Source: Pseudoalteromonas sp. MMG007
GTDB taxonomy: Bacteria > Pseudomonadota > Gammaproteobacteria > Enterobacterales > Alteromonadaceae
NCBI RefSeq assembly: GCF_018100985.1
Contig: NZ_JAGJEI010000004.1
Coordinates: forward strand, 1-64,000
Direction of reading: 5' to 3'
Length of the DNA: 64,000 nucleotides
A program made the position numbers and the translations under genes. The notes under the pieces are model-generated. The model saw only the letters and a list, made by a program, of their open reading frames with translations, ran no database searches and was not told the DNA's origin. This document shows, piece by piece, positions 35,328 to 45,686 of this stretch; position 1 is the stretch's first letter; every line of letters starts with the position of its first letter.

Positions 35328-36224
35328 TTAATACTCTTGTTCTTGCTCTACTAAGCTTAACATCCACTCTTTAAACGACACTATTTTACCTAGCTCTGTT
35401 TGCGACTCTCGAAGCACTAAATAATAAGCATTTTTACTCTCTAGGCTGTGACTAAATGGAATCACTAAGCGCCCTGCGTCTATGTCGGGCTTAGCCAACA
35501 CACTGTTACCAATAGCAACACCTTGGCCATGTACCGCCGCTTGCAACACCATAGATGAGTGACTAAATATAGGCCCTTGGTTAACTTGAACGTTTCGCAC
35601 GCCAGCGGTTTTCATCCAGGTTTTCCAATTTTTACGCGTGGTATCGTGTAGTAAGGTGTGGTGTGCTAGATCACTCGGTTGATCAAGTGGTTTAGGGCCG
35701 CTTAACAGCATTGGGCTACACAGTGGTACTAAATACTCTGTATGGAGCTTATATGCCTGTACTCCACTCCAATGACCCCGCCCATAGTAAATAGCAATAT
35801 CTACATCATCTGATAAAGAGTTTTCGTCTTGATCTTGCGCTTTTATTCGCACATCAATTTCAGGATGTAGTTCATTAAACAGGCTCAATCGAGGTACGAG
35901 CCATTGAATAGCAAAGCTAGGGGTTAAGCTCACCGTTAAAGAACCCTTTGCGCCACGTGCTAACAGTTTTTCGGTGGCATCAATAAGCTGAGTAAAAATT
36001 TCTTTAATATCTAAAAAATAGCCCTGGCCTTCTTCAGTTAATAATAAAGAGCGATTTTTACGTAAAAACAACTTTAAGCCTAAATGCTCTTCGAGTGTTT
36101 TTATTTGATGACTAACTGCTGCCTGCGTAACGTAGAGCTCTTCTGCCGCTTTAGTAAAACTTAAATGCCGCGCAGCCGCTTCAAAGGCTTTTAATGCGTT
36201 TAATGGAGGAACCCGTCTTGACAT
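35328..36224 (-). CDS. gcvA: LysR-family regulator GcvA
   Basis: About 298 aa from the ATG at 36224 (MSRRVPPLNALKAFE). A start at 36233 would add M-V-T. It strongly resembles E. coli GcvA: the LysR winged helix (~6-65, SFTKAAEELYVTQAAVSHQIK), the SLLLTEEGQ-x-YFLDIKEIF stretch, and the effector domain with VDIAIYYGRGHW and GPIFSHSSMVLQAAVHGQGVA. GcvA controls the glycine cleavage genes in enterics. Here it is the first gene of the cluster with a hydrolase, a DUF423 protein and rlmM, as in enterobacteria apart from the hydrolase. Confidence 0.9.
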   Translation of the reverse strand: MSRRVPPLNALKAFEAAARHLSFTKAAEELYVTQAAVSHQIKTLEEHLGLKLFLRKNRSLLLTEEGQGYFLDIKEIFTQLIDATEKLLARGAKGSLTVSLTPSFAIQWLVPRLSLFNELHPEIDVRIKAQDQDENSLSDDVDIAIYYGRGHWSGVQAYKLHTEYLVPLCSPMLLSGPKPLDQPSDLAHHTLLHDTTRKNWKTWMKTAGVRNVQVNQGPIFSHSSMVLQAAVHGQGVAIGNSVLAKPDIDAGRLVIPFSHSLESKNAYYLVLRESQTELGKIVSFKEWMLSLVEQEQEY

Positions 36225-36301
36225 AGTCACCAAGCTTAGAATTAGTTTTTCTTATGCGTAAGATTATATACACCATCTATGTGTGTGTATATTAATGGCA
36301 T

Positions 36302-36326
36302 AAAAAAAGCGACCTGAGTCGCTTTT
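36302..36326 (-). terminator. rho-independent terminator after kdsA
   Basis: The stem AAAAGCGAC/GTCGCTTTT (36305-36313 with 36318-36326) has loop CTGA, followed on the reverse strand by seven Ts. It ends the kdsA unit before gcvA. Confidence 0.92.
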
Positions 36327-36351
36327 ATTCTATCTATTTAAAGGTAATTAA

Positions 36352-37215
<864 letters not shown>

Positions 37216-38469
37216 TTAAGGTGCAACTGCTTGCATCATTAATCCACAAATATAAGCCATATAAGTACCTACACCATATCCTAGCACTGCTAACAATACG
37301 CCAACAGGCGCAAGCGACGGGTGAAATGCCGACGCCACAACAGGAGCCGAAGCTGCACCGCCCACATTAGCTTGCGAGCCTACGGCCATATAAAATAATG
37401 GCGCTTTAATCAATTTTGCCACAATAAGCATTAAGCTTGCATGGGTTAACATCCATATACCACCAATTAAAAATAACCCTGGGTTACTAAATATAGCGGT
37501 TACATTCATATGTAAACCAATTGAGGCAACTAAAATATATAAAAAACTTGAAGCTACTTTTGATGCACCAAAGGCTTCGATTTGCCTTACTTTAGTAAAT
37601 GACAAACTAATACCAATCGTGGTTGAAATAACGATTAACCAAAAGAACTTACTGTTTAAGCTGTACTCTTTAGCCCATGCATAGTTATTAGCGAAAAACG
37701 GCCCTAAAAAGTCAGCGCAAAAGTGAGCCAAACCAGTAATACCAAATGCAATGGCAATAATGGTCATGTAGTCATTGAGAGTTGGCATACGCGCATGTTC
37801 TGCATGATACTTTTCAACGCGGTTTTTAAGATCTTCAATCGCCGTGGTATCAGCGCCCGTAGCAGCATCAATTTTTTTATGATTAGCCGCCATTAACAAT
37901 AAAACAGCCATCCAAATATTTGCCACAATTACATCAACTGTAACCATAACTGAAAATATATCGCCGCCTACCTCAAACATCTCTTTCATTGAGGCTTGAT
38001 TTGCACCACCACCAATCCAACTTCCCGCTACAGTAGTCATACCGCGCCAAACAGCATCAGGGCCGTGCCCTCCCACTAAATCAGGATTAAATACACTCAC
38101 TACCAAAATAGATAGCGGCCCGCCAATTACAATACCTAGCGTACCCACTAAAAACATAATAAGAGCCTTAGGGCCTAAATTTAAAATCGCTTTTAAATCA
38201 ATACTAATAGTGAGTAATATTAAACACGCAGGTAATAAGTAGCGTGATGCAACATAATAAACATTTGAGCTATGACCATCGACAATACCAAAGGTATTTA
38301 ATAACGAAGGTAGAAAGTAACACAGTAATAATGCTGGTACGTATTTGTAAAATGCTTTTAGTTTTGGGTTTTCACTGCTTGAGGTTTTAAATATAAACCC
38401 CAAAATTATAGCAAGTAAACCAAGTACAACAGCATCATTAGTAATTAATGCAGTGTGAGTATCAACCAT
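37216..38469 (-). CDS. DUF819-family membrane protein
   Basis: A 417-aa protein with about eleven or twelve membrane helices. The DUF819 signature is clear: SWIGGGANQASM in the middle and QANVGGAASAPVVA-x-AF near the C-terminus, two related re-entrant-like glycine-rich motifs in inverted halves as in CPA-type carriers. It is probably a transporter of unknown substrate. It is inserted between sirB1 and kdsA (gaps of 14 and 9 nt), so it is expressed with KDO synthesis although no link is known. Confidence 0.88.
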   Translation of the reverse strand: MVDTHTALITNDAVVLGLLAIILGFIFKTSSSENPKLKAFYKYVPALLLCYFLPSLLNTFGIVDGHSSNVYYVASRYLLPACLILLTISIDLKAILNLGPKALIMFLVGTLGIVIGGPLSILVVSVFNPDLVGGHGPDAVWRGMTTVAGSWIGGGANQASMKEMFEVGGDIFSVMVTVDVIVANIWMAVLLLMAANHKKIDAATGADTTAIEDLKNRVEKYHAEHARMPTLNDYMTIIAIAFGITGLAHFCADFLGPFFANNYAWAKEYSLNSKFFWLIVISTTIGISLSFTKVRQIEAFGASKVASSFLYILVASIGLHMNVTAIFSNPGLFLIGGIWMLTHASLMLIVAKLIKAPLFYMAVGSQANVGGAASAPVVASAFHPSLAPVGVLLAVLGYGVGTYMAYICGLMMQAVAP

Positions 38470-38483
38470 AGTTGTTCCTATTA

Positions 38484-39311
38484 TTAATGGTGTGTTTTAT
38501 TATTATCTTCTAGTTCTTCAATTTGATGTTGGATTATCTCTATTGCAGGATCATCTGGGCATTCATCAACAAAAAACTGTAAATCGTCACGTGCCATTTT
38601 AGGGCAATCTAGCTGGTTGAGTAAGTAACCTCTATCGCGTCTCTCATACGGATCGTCGCCTAATAACTCCATTAGCATCTCTACACAGGTTAAAGCGTGA
38701 CCAAATTTATTTTCACTAATAAAAGACCACTTCTGCTGGGCTAAGAACAGTTTGTATAATTCTTCATCAAAAATCAGCTCTAAAGGTTCTTGTTCTTGGC
38801 CATTTTCTTCATCCGCATTTTCAGGGATTATGTACCAGCTTTGCTGACCACTACTTGGTTCAATTATATAACCTTCTTCATCACTAATTGTAACGTGCAC
38901 CCCTACATCACCTTGACTGATACTCAAATTGGCATCAAGGTTTGCTTGTTGTAAAAAATGACAAAGCAAAATAGCTAACGTAGTTGGTGTGCCACTGCGC
39001 ATTGATAGCGTATAACTTAGAGTGTTAAGTTTATACTCTGGTACTTTTAAACTTGAAGCGCTAAATAACCAATCGCTATAAAATACATCTAATAATTTTT
39101 CCAGACGATCGTGCTCATCACTTACTTTTAAACACAGCGCTGTAATTTGCTGCTCAAAGTCAGTTAGCGTTTCAAAACATGGAGTTAAATCTATTTGAGG
39201 GTCCCATTTTGACTCAGCTTTAATACAGCGATAAATCGCTGGTGGTGTAAAATCATCATAAGCGTCGTCAAGATAAGATTCATCGTGTTCATCAAACCCG
39301 AGGGTAGTCAT
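38484..39311 (-). CDS. SirB1-family protein (transglutaminase-like/TPR)
   Basis: A 275-aa acidic soluble protein with the SirB1 N-terminal transglutaminase-like region (~25-170; LNTLSYTLSMRSGTPTTLAI, VGVHVTISDEEGY) and a C-terminal TPR-like segment (~220-265; RRDRGYLLNQLDCPKMARDDL). In E. coli the equivalent is YchA, between sirB2 and kdsA; its function is unclear. It is the first gene after the hairpin at 39407-39441, so SirB1-DUF819-KdsA may form their own unit. Confidence 0.88.
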   Translation of the reverse strand: MTTLGFDEHDESYLDDAYDDFTPPAIYRCIKAESKWDPQIDLTPCFETLTDFEQQITALCLKVSDEHDRLEKLLDVFYSDWLFSASSLKVPEYKLNTLSYTLSMRSGTPTTLAILLCHFLQQANLDANLSISQGDVGVHVTISDEEGYIIEPSSGQQSWYIIPENADEENGQEQEPLELIFDEELYKLFLAQQKWSFISENKFGHALTCVEMLMELLGDDPYERRDRGYLLNQLDCPKMARDDLQFFVDECPDDPAIEIIQHQIEELEDNNKTHH

Positions 39312-39406
39312 TCATACTGCAACAATTTAGAAAACGAGGGCGTAGTTTACCTAATTTTAAAGGCAGTTACCAATAGTGTCATGGTTTGAGTTTATCAAAA
39401 TAGGAG

Positions 39407-39441
39407 TAAAACTTGGGCTTTACTCAGTAGCAAAGCCCAAG
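39407..39441 (-). terminator. terminator after sirB2-type gene
   Basis: The stem CTTGGGCTTT/AAAGCCCAAG (39412-39421 with 39432-39441) is followed on the reverse strand by TTTTA. It lies 18 nt after the SirB2-type stop. Confidence 0.75.
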
Positions 39442-39458
39442 CAATTGCATGATTTAGC

Positions 39459-39833
39459 TTAAAGCAATAAAGCAGATTTAGACGTTGCTAAATAACCAAT
39501 CGCTAAAATAACAGCACTGTTTGCTAAAACATATATAATTTTAGCAACTATATTAGTTTGCCTTGCGCTTTTAGCGCCAATTGCAATGTATATAACAACT
39601 AATACTATTTTTTCTAACAGCCAAAGCTGTTCAAATGGATTAATTTTAGCCATAAAAACAAGAGTAAGTGCAGATACTAATAAAAGTGTATCTATACTGT
39701 GGCTACCAATCATTACCACTTTATTTTTTGCTAATTTACTATTACCCATTCGCGAAAAAGCACGAACATAAAATAAAATCACACTCAATAATGCAATAGC
39801 CATGTGCGAGTGCTTTACTGCTAAATAATCCAT
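39459..39833 (-). CDS. SirB2-family membrane protein
   Basis: A 124-aa protein with four membrane helices and the SirB2 start pattern DYLAVKHSHMAIALLSVILF, then HSIDTLLLVSALTLVF. Function unknown (E. coli YchQ). It keeps the conserved place between prmC and sirB1, except that an HD-GYP regulator has been inserted between prmC and this gene. Confidence 0.88.
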   Translation of the reverse strand: MDYLAVKHSHMAIALLSVILFYVRAFSRMGNSKLAKNKVVMIGSHSIDTLLLVSALTLVFMAKINPFEQLWLLEKIVLVVIYIAIGAKSARQTNIVAKIIYVLANSAVILAIGYLATSKSALLL

Positions 39834-39860
39834 ATACCTCTATTCTTCTGTTTAATAAAT

Positions 39861-41405
39861 TTAGTCAGGGTAACGGTTAAGAACCGCTTCTAACTCATTT
39901 AGCTTTTCATTAAACACTTCGACCATTTTAGGTTCAAAGTGCGTACCTTTTTGACTGTTAATTTCGTCAACCACATTTTGTAATGTCCAAGGTTCTTTAT
40001 AACACCGTTTATGGCGTAGTGCATCGTATACATCTGCAAGTGCAACAATTCGACCAAAAACGTTTATTTCATCTCCCTTTAACCCCTGGGGGTAACCAGA
40101 GCCATCCCACTTTTCGTGGTGCTCTTTGGCTATAACCGCACCAGCACTGACAATTTCATGAGGAGAATCCTTTAATATAATATAACCTTTATCTGTATGG
40201 GTTTTCATTACTTCCCATTCTTGGTCATCTAACTTAGCAGGCTTATTTAATACCGCATCCGGAATACCCACTTTACCTACATCGTGCAGTGGTGACGCAA
40301 GTCTCACTAGATCGGCATCATGCTTAGAAAGCCCATACCCCAGCGCTAATATATGGCAAATATGCGCAACGCGTTTAACATGGTTACCTGTTTCAGTTGA
40401 GCGCTGTTCAACAGCTTCACTGAGTCTGTATACAAGCTCTTGCTGCGTCGCTTCGATTTCAGATTGCAGCTGTACATTTTCAAATGCTAGCTGTACATTT
40501 TGAGAAAAAATCTCGATTAAATGTTGTTGCGTAGATGATAAATCTTTTGGTATTCCTGAAATAAACAACATCGAGTTGTGATTGTACTCACTGCTGCAAT
40601 ATGCAAATAAGTAGTTATCTTTATAAATAATACTTTTTTCATTAAGCGCTTGTTGGCAGGCGCTTAATTGCTCTGCCTGTAAAACATCCTCAAGCTCTTT
40701 ACCTTCACTTTGCTCAAAATCACCGGTTCCCGAGCACACTATGAGCTTTTTATTATCTTCCTGCTCAGGGTTTTGGGCAACTAACGTTGTGGCGTACATA
40801 GCCTGATCGGCAATACCTAATAAAGACGTTAATTGTTGCATAACGCCTTCAATAAAGTTTTCTATCGAATGAGCTGAGAAGATATCGCGAGAAGCGGTGA
40901 TTATTTTTTCAAGCCCTTCACGAGATTGCTCAATTGAAATAATATCTCGGTATGAGCGTAAGCTCGACATAATCACAGTAAACAGCTTTTGGGCTGTAAG
41001 TTCTGTTTTTGATTTGTAATCGTTAATATCATAATTAATGATAACTTGACGTTCTGGAGCTTGGCCTGGCTGACCCGTTCTTAAAATAATTCGTATATGA
41101 TTATTTTTAGCCTCTTCTCGAATAAATTTGGCAACTTGCAAACCAGCATCATCGGTTTCCATTACTACATCAAGTAGCACAATGGCGGCGTCAGGATGCT
41201 CTTTAACGAGCTCTTTTGCTTCTGCCCCCGAGTAAGCACTAATAAATTCTAAACGTTTGTCTTGAAATTCAAAGTCACTCAACGCAAGTTTGGTAACAGC
41301 ATGAACTTCAGGCTCATCATCAACGATTAATACTTTCCAAGTACCGTGTTCAATCTCACTGATCGACTCTTCAGGTTCATCTGAAAATAAAAAATCACCC
41401 ATCAT
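39861..41405 (-). CDS. response regulator with DUF3369 and HD-GYP domains
   Basis: A 514-aa soluble protein. The receiver (~22-145) is complete: D29-D30, phospho-acceptor D79 in VLLDVVM, T110 and K131. A GAF-like DUF3369 middle region (~155-320) and a coiled linker follow. The HD-GYP phosphodiesterase domain (~325-505) has the metal site HDVGKVGIPD (H374, D375) and HHEKWDGSGYP (H429, H430). It probably degrades c-di-GMP when phosphorylated; no partner kinase is in the window. It is inserted between prmC and sirB2 of the hemA operon block, 54 nt after prmC. Confidence 0.95.
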   Translation of the reverse strand: MMGDFLFSDEPEESISEIEHGTWKVLIVDDEPEVHAVTKLALSDFEFQDKRLEFISAYSGAEAKELVKEHPDAAIVLLDVVMETDDAGLQVAKFIREEAKNNHIRIILRTGQPGQAPERQVIINYDINDYKSKTELTAQKLFTVIMSSLRSYRDIISIEQSREGLEKIITASRDIFSAHSIENFIEGVMQQLTSLLGIADQAMYATTLVAQNPEQEDNKKLIVCSGTGDFEQSEGKELEDVLQAEQLSACQQALNEKSIIYKDNYLFAYCSSEYNHNSMLFISGIPKDLSSTQQHLIEIFSQNVQLAFENVQLQSEIEATQQELVYRLSEAVEQRSTETGNHVKRVAHICHILALGYGLSKHDADLVRLASPLHDVGKVGIPDAVLNKPAKLDDQEWEVMKTHTDKGYIILKDSPHEIVSAGAVIAKEHHEKWDGSGYPQGLKGDEINVFGRIVALADVYDALRHKRCYKEPWTLQNVVDEINSQKGTHFEPKMVEVFNEKLNELEAVLNRYPD

Positions 41406-41459
41406 AATAGGAATTCCTTCATGGCATTATTTAACGCACGAGTAGGCAATTATTATTCT

Positions 41460-42299
41460 TTAGGGCCACTGTGCAAGCGTTACACGGTCATTGTTACCAA
41501 AATCTTTCACTGTTTTAATATCTATAAACGCCATTTGTTTAAACAAATAACGAACAGCTTCAGCTTGTTCAAAACCATGTTCTATTAAAAGATAGCCACT
41601 AGATAGCAAATAGTCACGTGAATGTGAAATTATTTGTTTAATATCAGACATTCCGGCTTCATCAGCCACTAATGCAGATAACGGCTCAAACCTAACATCA
41701 CCTTGATTGAGGTGTATATCATCTTGCTCAATATAAGGAGGGTTAGTAACAATTAAATTAAACTTCTCACCTTGCAAAGCACTAAACCAATTACTTTGTT
41801 TAACCTCAACATTATTTATGCCAAGGCGCTGCTGATTTTTATTAGCAAGTGCAACCGCGTCAGTAACTTTATCTACCGCTACTATTTGCCAATTAGGCAT
41901 TTCACTGCCTAATGCAAGTGCTATTGCACCAGTTCCCGTGCCTAAATCAAGTACTTTTGCCTTATCGGGCATAACCATGTTTAATGCGCATTCAACCAAG
42001 GTTTCAGTATCAGGGCGAGGAATTAGCGTTGTTGCATTTACTTCAAGTGACAAGCTCCAAAATTCACGCAGCCCAGTTATATGTGCTACTGGCTCACCTT
42101 TTAAACGTCTTTGAATAAATACATTAAATTGTGATTGCTGATCATCACTAAGCTCATGCTCTGGCCAAGTAAAAAGGTAGCTGCGGGGTTTTTGAAGTAT
42201 ATGAAGAAGTAAAACTTGTGCATCTAATTTGGCGCTTTCGCTGCTAGATGCTAATAAATCGGCACCAGCAGCGACTGCTTGTTCAAGAGTGAGGGCCAC
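41460..42299 (-). CDS. prmC: release factor glutamine methyltransferase PrmC
   Basis: A 279-aa SAM-dependent enzyme that methylates the GGQ glutamine of release factors. It has an N-terminal helical domain (~1-85), a SAM loop DLGTGTGAIAL (118-128) and the substrate glutamine motif NPPY (186-189). It follows prfA, whose product is its substrate, after 2 nt, so the two are translationally coupled. Confidence 0.97.
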   Translation of the reverse strand: MALTLEQAVAAGADLLASSSESAKLDAQVLLLHILQKPRSYLFTWPEHELSDDQQSQFNVFIQRRLKGEPVAHITGLREFWSLSLEVNATTLIPRPDTETLVECALNMVMPDKAKVLDLGTGTGAIALALGSEMPNWQIVAVDKVTDAVALANKNQQRLGINNVEVKQSNWFSALQGEKFNLIVTNPPYIEQDDIHLNQGDVRFEPLSALVADEAGMSDIKQIISHSRDYLLSSGYLLIEHGFEQAEAVRYLFKQMAFIDIKTVKDFGNNDRVTLAQWP

Positions 42300-42301
42300 T
42301 A

Positions 42302-43387
42302 TTAATCGTCGCCCATTGCAGCCAATAAGTCAGCCTGATGCTCTTGCATTAACGGATCTACAATTGCACCTAAATCTCCCGCTACTACTTCATTTAAGCG
42401 ATACAGCGTTAAATTAATACGGTGATCGGTAATACGACCTTGCGGGTAATTGTAAGTACGGATACGCTCAGAACGATCACCGCTACCTACTAAGTTACGA
42501 CGCTCAGAGGCCTCTGCAGCATGACGTTTTTCGTCTTCAGCTTGTTGCAAACGCGCAGAAAGAACTGACATCGCCTTCGCGCGGTTTTTATGTTGCGAAC
42601 GTTCATCCTGACACTCAACCACAACGCCTGTTGGTAAATGCGTAATACGGATTGCTGAGTCAGTTTTATTTACGTGCTGACCACCAGCGCCCGACGCTCT
42701 AAATGTATCTACTTTTATATCGGCGGTATTAATTTCTATCGCTTCCGCTTCTGGTACTTCAGCCATTACTGCCACAGTACATGCAGAAGTATGCACGCGC
42801 CCTTGCGATTCGGTTTCTGGTACACGTTGAACACGATGTACGCCCGATTCAAACTTAAGCTTACCGTAAACGCCTTCACCACTAATATTCGCGATTACTT
42901 CTTTATAACCGCCGTGTTCACCTTCGTTAGTAGTAACTACCTCAAGTTTCCATTTTTGCGTTTCAGCAAAACGGCTGTACATTCTAAATAAGTCACCCGC
43001 GAATATAGCCGCTTCATCACCGCCAGTACCTGCACGTACTTCTAAAAATACATTGTTATTATCTTTAGGATCTTTAGGTAACATTAATACTTGAAGTTCG
43101 TCTTCTAGCGTCAAAATTTGCGCTTTAGCTTCTTTATATTCTTCTTGCGCCATTTCACGCATATCAGGGTCTGAATCTTTAAGCATTTCTTCAGCACTGG
43201 CTAAATCATCTTGTGTACCCTTGAACGATAAAAACGTCTTAACGATCTCTTCAAGCTCCGAATACTCTTTAGATAACGCACGAAAACGGTTTTGATCACT
43301 AATGACCGACGGGTCGCTTAGTAGCGCTTGTACTTCTTCATAACGCTCTACTAAGGTTTCTAACTTATTATAAACAGACTCTTTCAT
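42302..43387 (-). CDS. prfA: peptide chain release factor 1
   Basis: A 361-aa factor that reads UAA and UAG and triggers peptide release. The stop-codon recognition tripeptide is PET (190-192, in [12 protein letters not shown]) and the catalytic GGQ is at 235-237 ([15 protein letters not shown]). Length is normal. It lies between hemA (7 nt) and prmC (2 nt). Confidence 0.98.
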   Translation of the reverse strand: MKESVYNKLETLVERYEEVQALLSDPSVISDQNRFRALSKEYSELEEIVKTFLSFKGTQDDLASAEEMLKDSDPDMREMAQEEYKEAKAQILTLEDELQVLMLPKDPKDNNNVFLEVRAGTGGDEAAIFAGDLFRMYSRFAETQKWKLEVVTTNEGEHGGYKEVIANISGEGVYGKLKFESGVHRVQRVPETESQGRVHTSACTVAVMAEVPEAEAIEINTADIKVDTFRASGAGGQHVNKTDSAIRITHLPTGVVVECQDERSQHKNRAKAMSVLSARLQQAEDEKRHAAEASERRNLVGSGDRSERIRTYNYPQGRITDHRINLTLYRLNEVVAGDLGAIVDPLMQEHQADLLAAMGDD

Positions 43388-43394
43388 TTAACGG

Positions 43395-44651
43395 TTATTC
43401 CTGATCAATACCTAACATTTTTTTCAACTGGTTTAGCTGTGCCACTTCACCTTTTTTCGCTGCATCTTGAATGGCACGGGTAGGCGCGTGCATTAAGCGA
43501 TTGGTTAATTTATTGGCGAGCTCTAATATAATTTTTTCTGCATCTTTACCTGTATTTAGCTGACTAACAGCACGCTCTACAAGTTCTGATTTAATTGTTT
43601 GTACATCATTTCGATAGTGGCGAATTAAATCCACCGAATCGAGCGAGCGCATCCACATTGCAAATTCTTTGGTGCGTTCGCTAATAATTATTTGTGCTTG
43701 CTGTGCAGCTTGCTCTCGAGCGGCCATATTCTCGCTTACAATGGCTTGTAAGTCATCAACGGAATATAAATAGGCGGCATCAAGCTCCCCTACTTGGCTT
43801 TCAATATCACGAGGAACTGCAATATCTATAAATAGCATAGGTTTATGACGGCGCTGTTTTAATGCCTGCTCAACAACACCCTTACCTATAATTGGTAACG
43901 TACTGGCTGTCGAACTAATTACAATATCGGCGTTGTGCAAACGCTCAGGTAATTGCGCTAAAGCAATAACATCTGCCGACACTTCGTCGGCTAAACCACG
44001 AGCACGCTCAATGGTTCTGTTAGCTACCGTAATATTTTGCGGCTCATTTTGGTATAAATGCTTAGCAACTAACTCTATCGTTTCGCCGGCACCAATTAAT
44101 AAAACATTCGTTTTATCAAGCTTACCGTAAATATGCTTTGCTAAATTAACCGCGGCGAACGCCACCGATACCGCACTTGCGCCTATATCAGTTTCTGTTC
44201 TAACTTGTTTAGCAACCGAAAACGTTTTTTGAAACAACCTATCAAATGTAACGCCTATCGCATCATGCGTTTTAGCACTAAAAAAAGATTGCTTAATTTG
44301 CCCCAAAATTTGCGGCTCGCCCAGCACTAAAGAATCAAGTCCACACGCAACACGCATTAAATGATTTATAGCAGCGTTACCTTCATGACAGTAAATATTT
44401 TTACTCAGTTCATGTTCATCCAAACCATGGAAACTGGCAAGCCACGATAACAGTGTTTGGGAATTTTGCTGAGCAAGGCTACAATAGATTTCGGTTCGGT
44501 TACAGGTAGACACAATAACCGCTTCATTAAAGTCGGCATGGCCACTTAATTGTTGCAACGCCTCTGAAATTTGCTCAGGCGAAAAAGCCACTTTTTCACG
44601 TAGTTCTACGGATGCGGTTTTGTGATTTATACCTAGTGCTATTATGGTCAT
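43395..44651 (-). CDS. hemA: glutamyl-tRNA reductase HemA
   Basis: About 418 aa from the ATG at 44651 (MTIIALGINHKTAS, the usual start); a TTG 9 nt upstream is in frame but unlikely. It reduces glutamyl-tRNA to glutamate-1-semialdehyde, the first step of C5 haem synthesis. It has the catalytic cysteine in STCNRTEIYC (about C50), NADPH domain IGAGET, and a dimerisation domain at the C-terminus. It is first in the operon with prfA and prmC, and divergent from lolB across 62 bp. Confidence 0.97.
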   Translation of the reverse strand: MTIIALGINHKTASVELREKVAFSPEQISEALQQLSGHADFNEAVIVSTCNRTEIYCSLAQQNSQTLLSWLASFHGLDEHELSKNIYCHEGNAAINHLMRVACGLDSLVLGEPQILGQIKQSFFSAKTHDAIGVTFDRLFQKTFSVAKQVRTETDIGASAVSVAFAAVNLAKHIYGKLDKTNVLLIGAGETIELVAKHLYQNEPQNITVANRTIERARGLADEVSADVIALAQLPERLHNADIVISSTASTLPIIGKGVVEQALKQRRHKPMLFIDIAVPRDIESQVGELDAAYLYSVDDLQAIVSENMAAREQAAQQAQIIISERTKEFAMWMRSLDSVDLIRHYRNDVQTIKSELVERAVSQLNTGKDAEKIILELANKLTNRLMHAPTRAIQDAAKKGEVAQLNQLKKMLGIDQE

Positions 44652-44713
44652 ATTTGCCAAATATTGCTGAGCCCTACTTTAAAGGCGGCAATTTTACCAA
44701 AAATCAGCGGAAT

Positions 44714-45322
44714 ATGGAAAGTAAGGAACAACATTTGATTCGACAATATTTGATTTTATTCATGTTTTTTTTGTTTTTAGGGGGCTGTGCTCATCAAATT
44801 GATACAAAAACAACACTTTATGATGATTGGAAACCACGCCTTACTGCGCAAAAAACGTGGCAAGTAGAAGGAAAACTTGCTTTTATAAGCCCAGAAGAAC
44901 GCCAATCTGCAAACTTAAATTGGCAACAAACAAAAAAATCTAACAATTTAATTTTGACCACATTTATTGGCACTCGTATTTTATCACTCAAGCAATCGGT
45001 AAATGGGGCTGAGCTAGAATTTGATGGTGATGAGTATTTTGATACTAATGCCTCAGCACTTTTAAAGCGCTTAACAGGTTTTACTTTACCGGTTAATAAT
45101 GCAGATAATTGGCTAAAAGGCACTATAGACGATCAAAGTTTAGTGGTTGATGAACGAGGGCGCGCCAAACAGGTATTGTGGTTTGATAAAACAGGTAAGA
45201 AGTGGCAAATAGATTACGGTACTTATATTCAAAAAAATGGTTATTGGTTACCAACAAAGCTCACTTTGAAGCACCAACAAATAAAAATTAAAATTCAACT
45301 CTACGATTGGCAATTTAATTAA
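44714..45322 (+). CDS. lolB: outer-membrane lipoprotein receptor LolB
   Basis: About 202 aa from ATG 44714 (MESKEQHLIRQY), which places the lipoprotein signal FMFFLFLGGC correctly, with the lipidated cysteine near 25. The in-frame codons upstream would run into the hemA 5' end. It accepts lipoproteins from LolA at the outer membrane. Family marks are the WQVEGKLAF start of the mature domain, ANLNWQQ, and GRAKQVLWFDKTGK. It is divergent from hemA and upstream of ispE-prs, the conserved order. Its stop codon abuts a MITE-like element. Confidence 0.92.
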   Translation: MESKEQHLIRQYLILFMFFLFLGGCAHQIDTKTTLYDDWKPRLTAQKTWQVEGKLAFISPEERQSANLNWQQTKKSNNLILTTFIGTRILSLKQSVNGAELEFDGDEYFDTNASALLKRLTGFTLPVNNADNWLKGTIDDQSLVVDERGRAKQVLWFDKTGKKWQIDYGTYIQKNGYWLPTKLTLKHQQIKIKIQLYDWQFN

Positions 45323-45483
45323 TACCAATCCGCATAATTAAGTGAGCTATTTTGAGGGCGGATAAACGTGTTGATAGCAAGGCAAAAAATTCGCTATTTA
45401 GTCGTTCTAAATAAGAATTTTTTAACGCAGATAGCGACACGTTTAGCCCCTGAAAATGATTAAGTATTATTGCGGATTGGTAT
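45322..45483 (+). repeat. MITE-like palindromic element, copy 3 (best preserved)
   Basis: A 162-bp element with perfect 13-bp terminal inverted repeats ATACCAATCCGCA (45322-45334) and TGCGGATTGGTAT (45471-45483). The interior is an imperfect palindrome centred near ATTTAGTCGTTCTAAAT, with AAACGTG/CACGTTT and AAAAAATTC/GAATTTTTT arms. It contains no gene. It begins at the lolB stop codon. Related copies are at 18639-18800 and 23732-23771. Confidence 0.9.
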
Positions 45484-45686
45484 AACCCAAATTGGGTTAA
45501 AAGATTAACTAACTTAGTTGAATCGTAAAACATTTAAACTTATTTTTCTCTAGTCAGATATTTTCAGTGCACGCATAATAAATTTACGCATTAAAGCTTT
45601 CCTACTCAGGGTAGCCTTAACGCAGTTAGTACTGAGGATAGCAACGCGAGATAGATTCATTATCTAAATTTCAGGTTATTTTAAGC

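Noticed and set aside
45484-45498. AACCCAA-A-TTGGGTT palindrome after the MITE-like element
   Set aside because: A 7-bp stem with a one-base loop and no T-run is not a credible terminator; too short to interpret.
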